From contig NZ_BLTE01000014.1 in NCBI RefSeq assembly GCF_013019105.1, positions 62,001 to 126,000 of the forward strand: a DNA stretch of 64,000 nt, given 5' to 3'. The notes beneath the pieces were generated by a model, which was not told the DNA's origin, ran no database searches, and worked only from the letters and a program-made list of their open reading frames with translations. Origin of the DNA: Fundidesulfovibrio magnetotacticus (lineage in GTDB: Bacteria; Desulfobacterota; Desulfovibrionia; Desulfovibrionales; Desulfovibrionaceae). Position numbers and translations under genes: made by a program. Within the stretch, counting starts at the first letter, position 1. Every line of letters starts with the position of its first letter. This document shows, in pieces, positions 63,559 through 64,000 of the stretch.

Positions 63559-64000
63559 ATGGCGAAAGCGCTTCGCCCCGGACAACCCATGGAACTGCCC
63601 GCATCCTCCATCACCTTCATCCTGGCCAACGCTTTTTTTTTGCCCTCTTTTCGAGCTTCCGCTTCCTGATCAATCTGCCGCTCCTGGACAGGCCGCTCAC
63701 CCTGGGCTTCGTCTGGGGCCTTTTCACGGGCGACTGGGCCGCCTGCCTGGGCGTGAGCCTGTTCTTCGAGCTGCTCTGGCTGGACGTCATCCCCGCCGGG
63801 ACCATCATTCCCCCCAACGCCCTGGCCCCCACTCTGGCCTGCCTCGCGGCGCTCCATCTCTACGGCATCTCGTCTCCGGCCGTTGCGGCAGTGCTCATCG
63901 TGGCCTGCCTTCCGCTGGGAAGGCTCTTTTCGCGGCTTGAGAACTACCACCGCGTCTTCTGCAACGAAGGCTTCAACAGCTTCGTGCTCTGGGTGAAGAA
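63559..64000 (+). CDS. PTS mannose-type EIIC membrane component, frameshifted at a T9 run and cut by window end
   Basis: The frame from ATG 63559 (or ATG 63589) gives ELPASSITFILANAFF and then meets a TGA soon after a run of nine T at 63633-63641. Reading on in the frame that would follow if the run had seven or ten T gives a good EIIC-like membrane protein open to the window edge (SSFRFLINLPLLDRPLTLGF, then GLFTGDWAACLGVSLFFELL and PAGTIIPPN). Either the run was miscounted, or the gene is broken, phase-variable or expressed by slippage on the T-run. No selenocysteine signal is implied by the TGA, as the homology is in another frame. Confidence 0.75.

Noticed and set aside
63559-63700. TGA in the EIIC gene as a selenocysteine codon, given selC in the window
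   Set aside because: The conserved membrane sequence continues in a different frame, not through the TGA in the same frame, so this is a frameshift.

Overview
The window is a GC-rich (by eye about two-thirds G+C) chromosomal stretch from a Gram-negative sulfate-reducing bacterium, most likely of the Desulfovibrionales (Desulfovibrionaceae type). The evidence is dsrC, a small assimilatory-type low-spin sulfite reductase as in Desulfovibrio, a chemoreceptor ending in hemerythrin (DcrH-like), selC (tRNA-Sec), and the gene order rpoN-hpf-ptsN-rapZ followed by mannose-type PTS genes. Genus is inference. I see no phage, insertion sequence, CRISPR array or rRNA.

Layout. 0-8.3 kb: the end of thyX, a HEPN/MNT toxin-antitoxin pair, the hemerythrin chemoreceptor, the small sulfite reductase, a glycosyltransferase, a DnaA-family gene without dnaN behind it, and a UPF0280 gene. 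8.4-15.1 kb: a 904-residue membrane protein with a CCHC zinc-knuckle motif, a truncated Doc gene, then on the minus strand a methyltransferase, a YcaO-TPR protein and dsrC, behind three tRNA genes (Gly, Cys, Gly). 15.3-23 kb: dksA, a divergent RqcH-like protein, a chemoreceptor with a C-terminal PDC/Cache-like domain, and phoH-pgpH-ybeY. 23-28.5 kb: a lower-GC DUF6765-like gene, then argF-argG-osmC-argH and selC. 28.6-38 kb: ftsH-folP-cdaA-cdaR-glmM-galU and priA.

38.1-52.7 kb, minus strand: a frameshifted SGNH hydrolase, then a complete Pel exopolysaccharide operon (transcribed pelC-like, pelA hydrolase, pelA deacetylase, pelB TPR, pelB barrel, pelD, pelE, pelF, pelG). PelA and PelB are each two separate proteins, and PelD keeps a c-di-GMP I-site next to a degenerate GGDEF. 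53.1-64 kb: an HPPD-like dioxygenase and two small exported proteins, tadA, purQ, pyrG, kdsC, then rpoN-hpf-ptsN-rapZ-EIIA-EIIB-EIIC. The last gene is frameshifted at a T9 run and cut by the window end.

How it fits together. Two nucleotide second-messenger systems are visible: c-di-AMP (synthase CdaA with CdaR, phosphodiesterase PgpH) and c-di-GMP (read by PelD to drive Pel secretion). DsrC and the small sulfite reductase belong to sulfur metabolism, and the YcaO/methyltransferase pair beside dsrC is the most suggestive unexplained association. A dispersed intergenic repeat (two copies before ybeY, one before rpoN) and a perfect 26-bp palindrome are the clearest non-coding structures. All assignments are from reading motifs, lengths and context; no database search was run.
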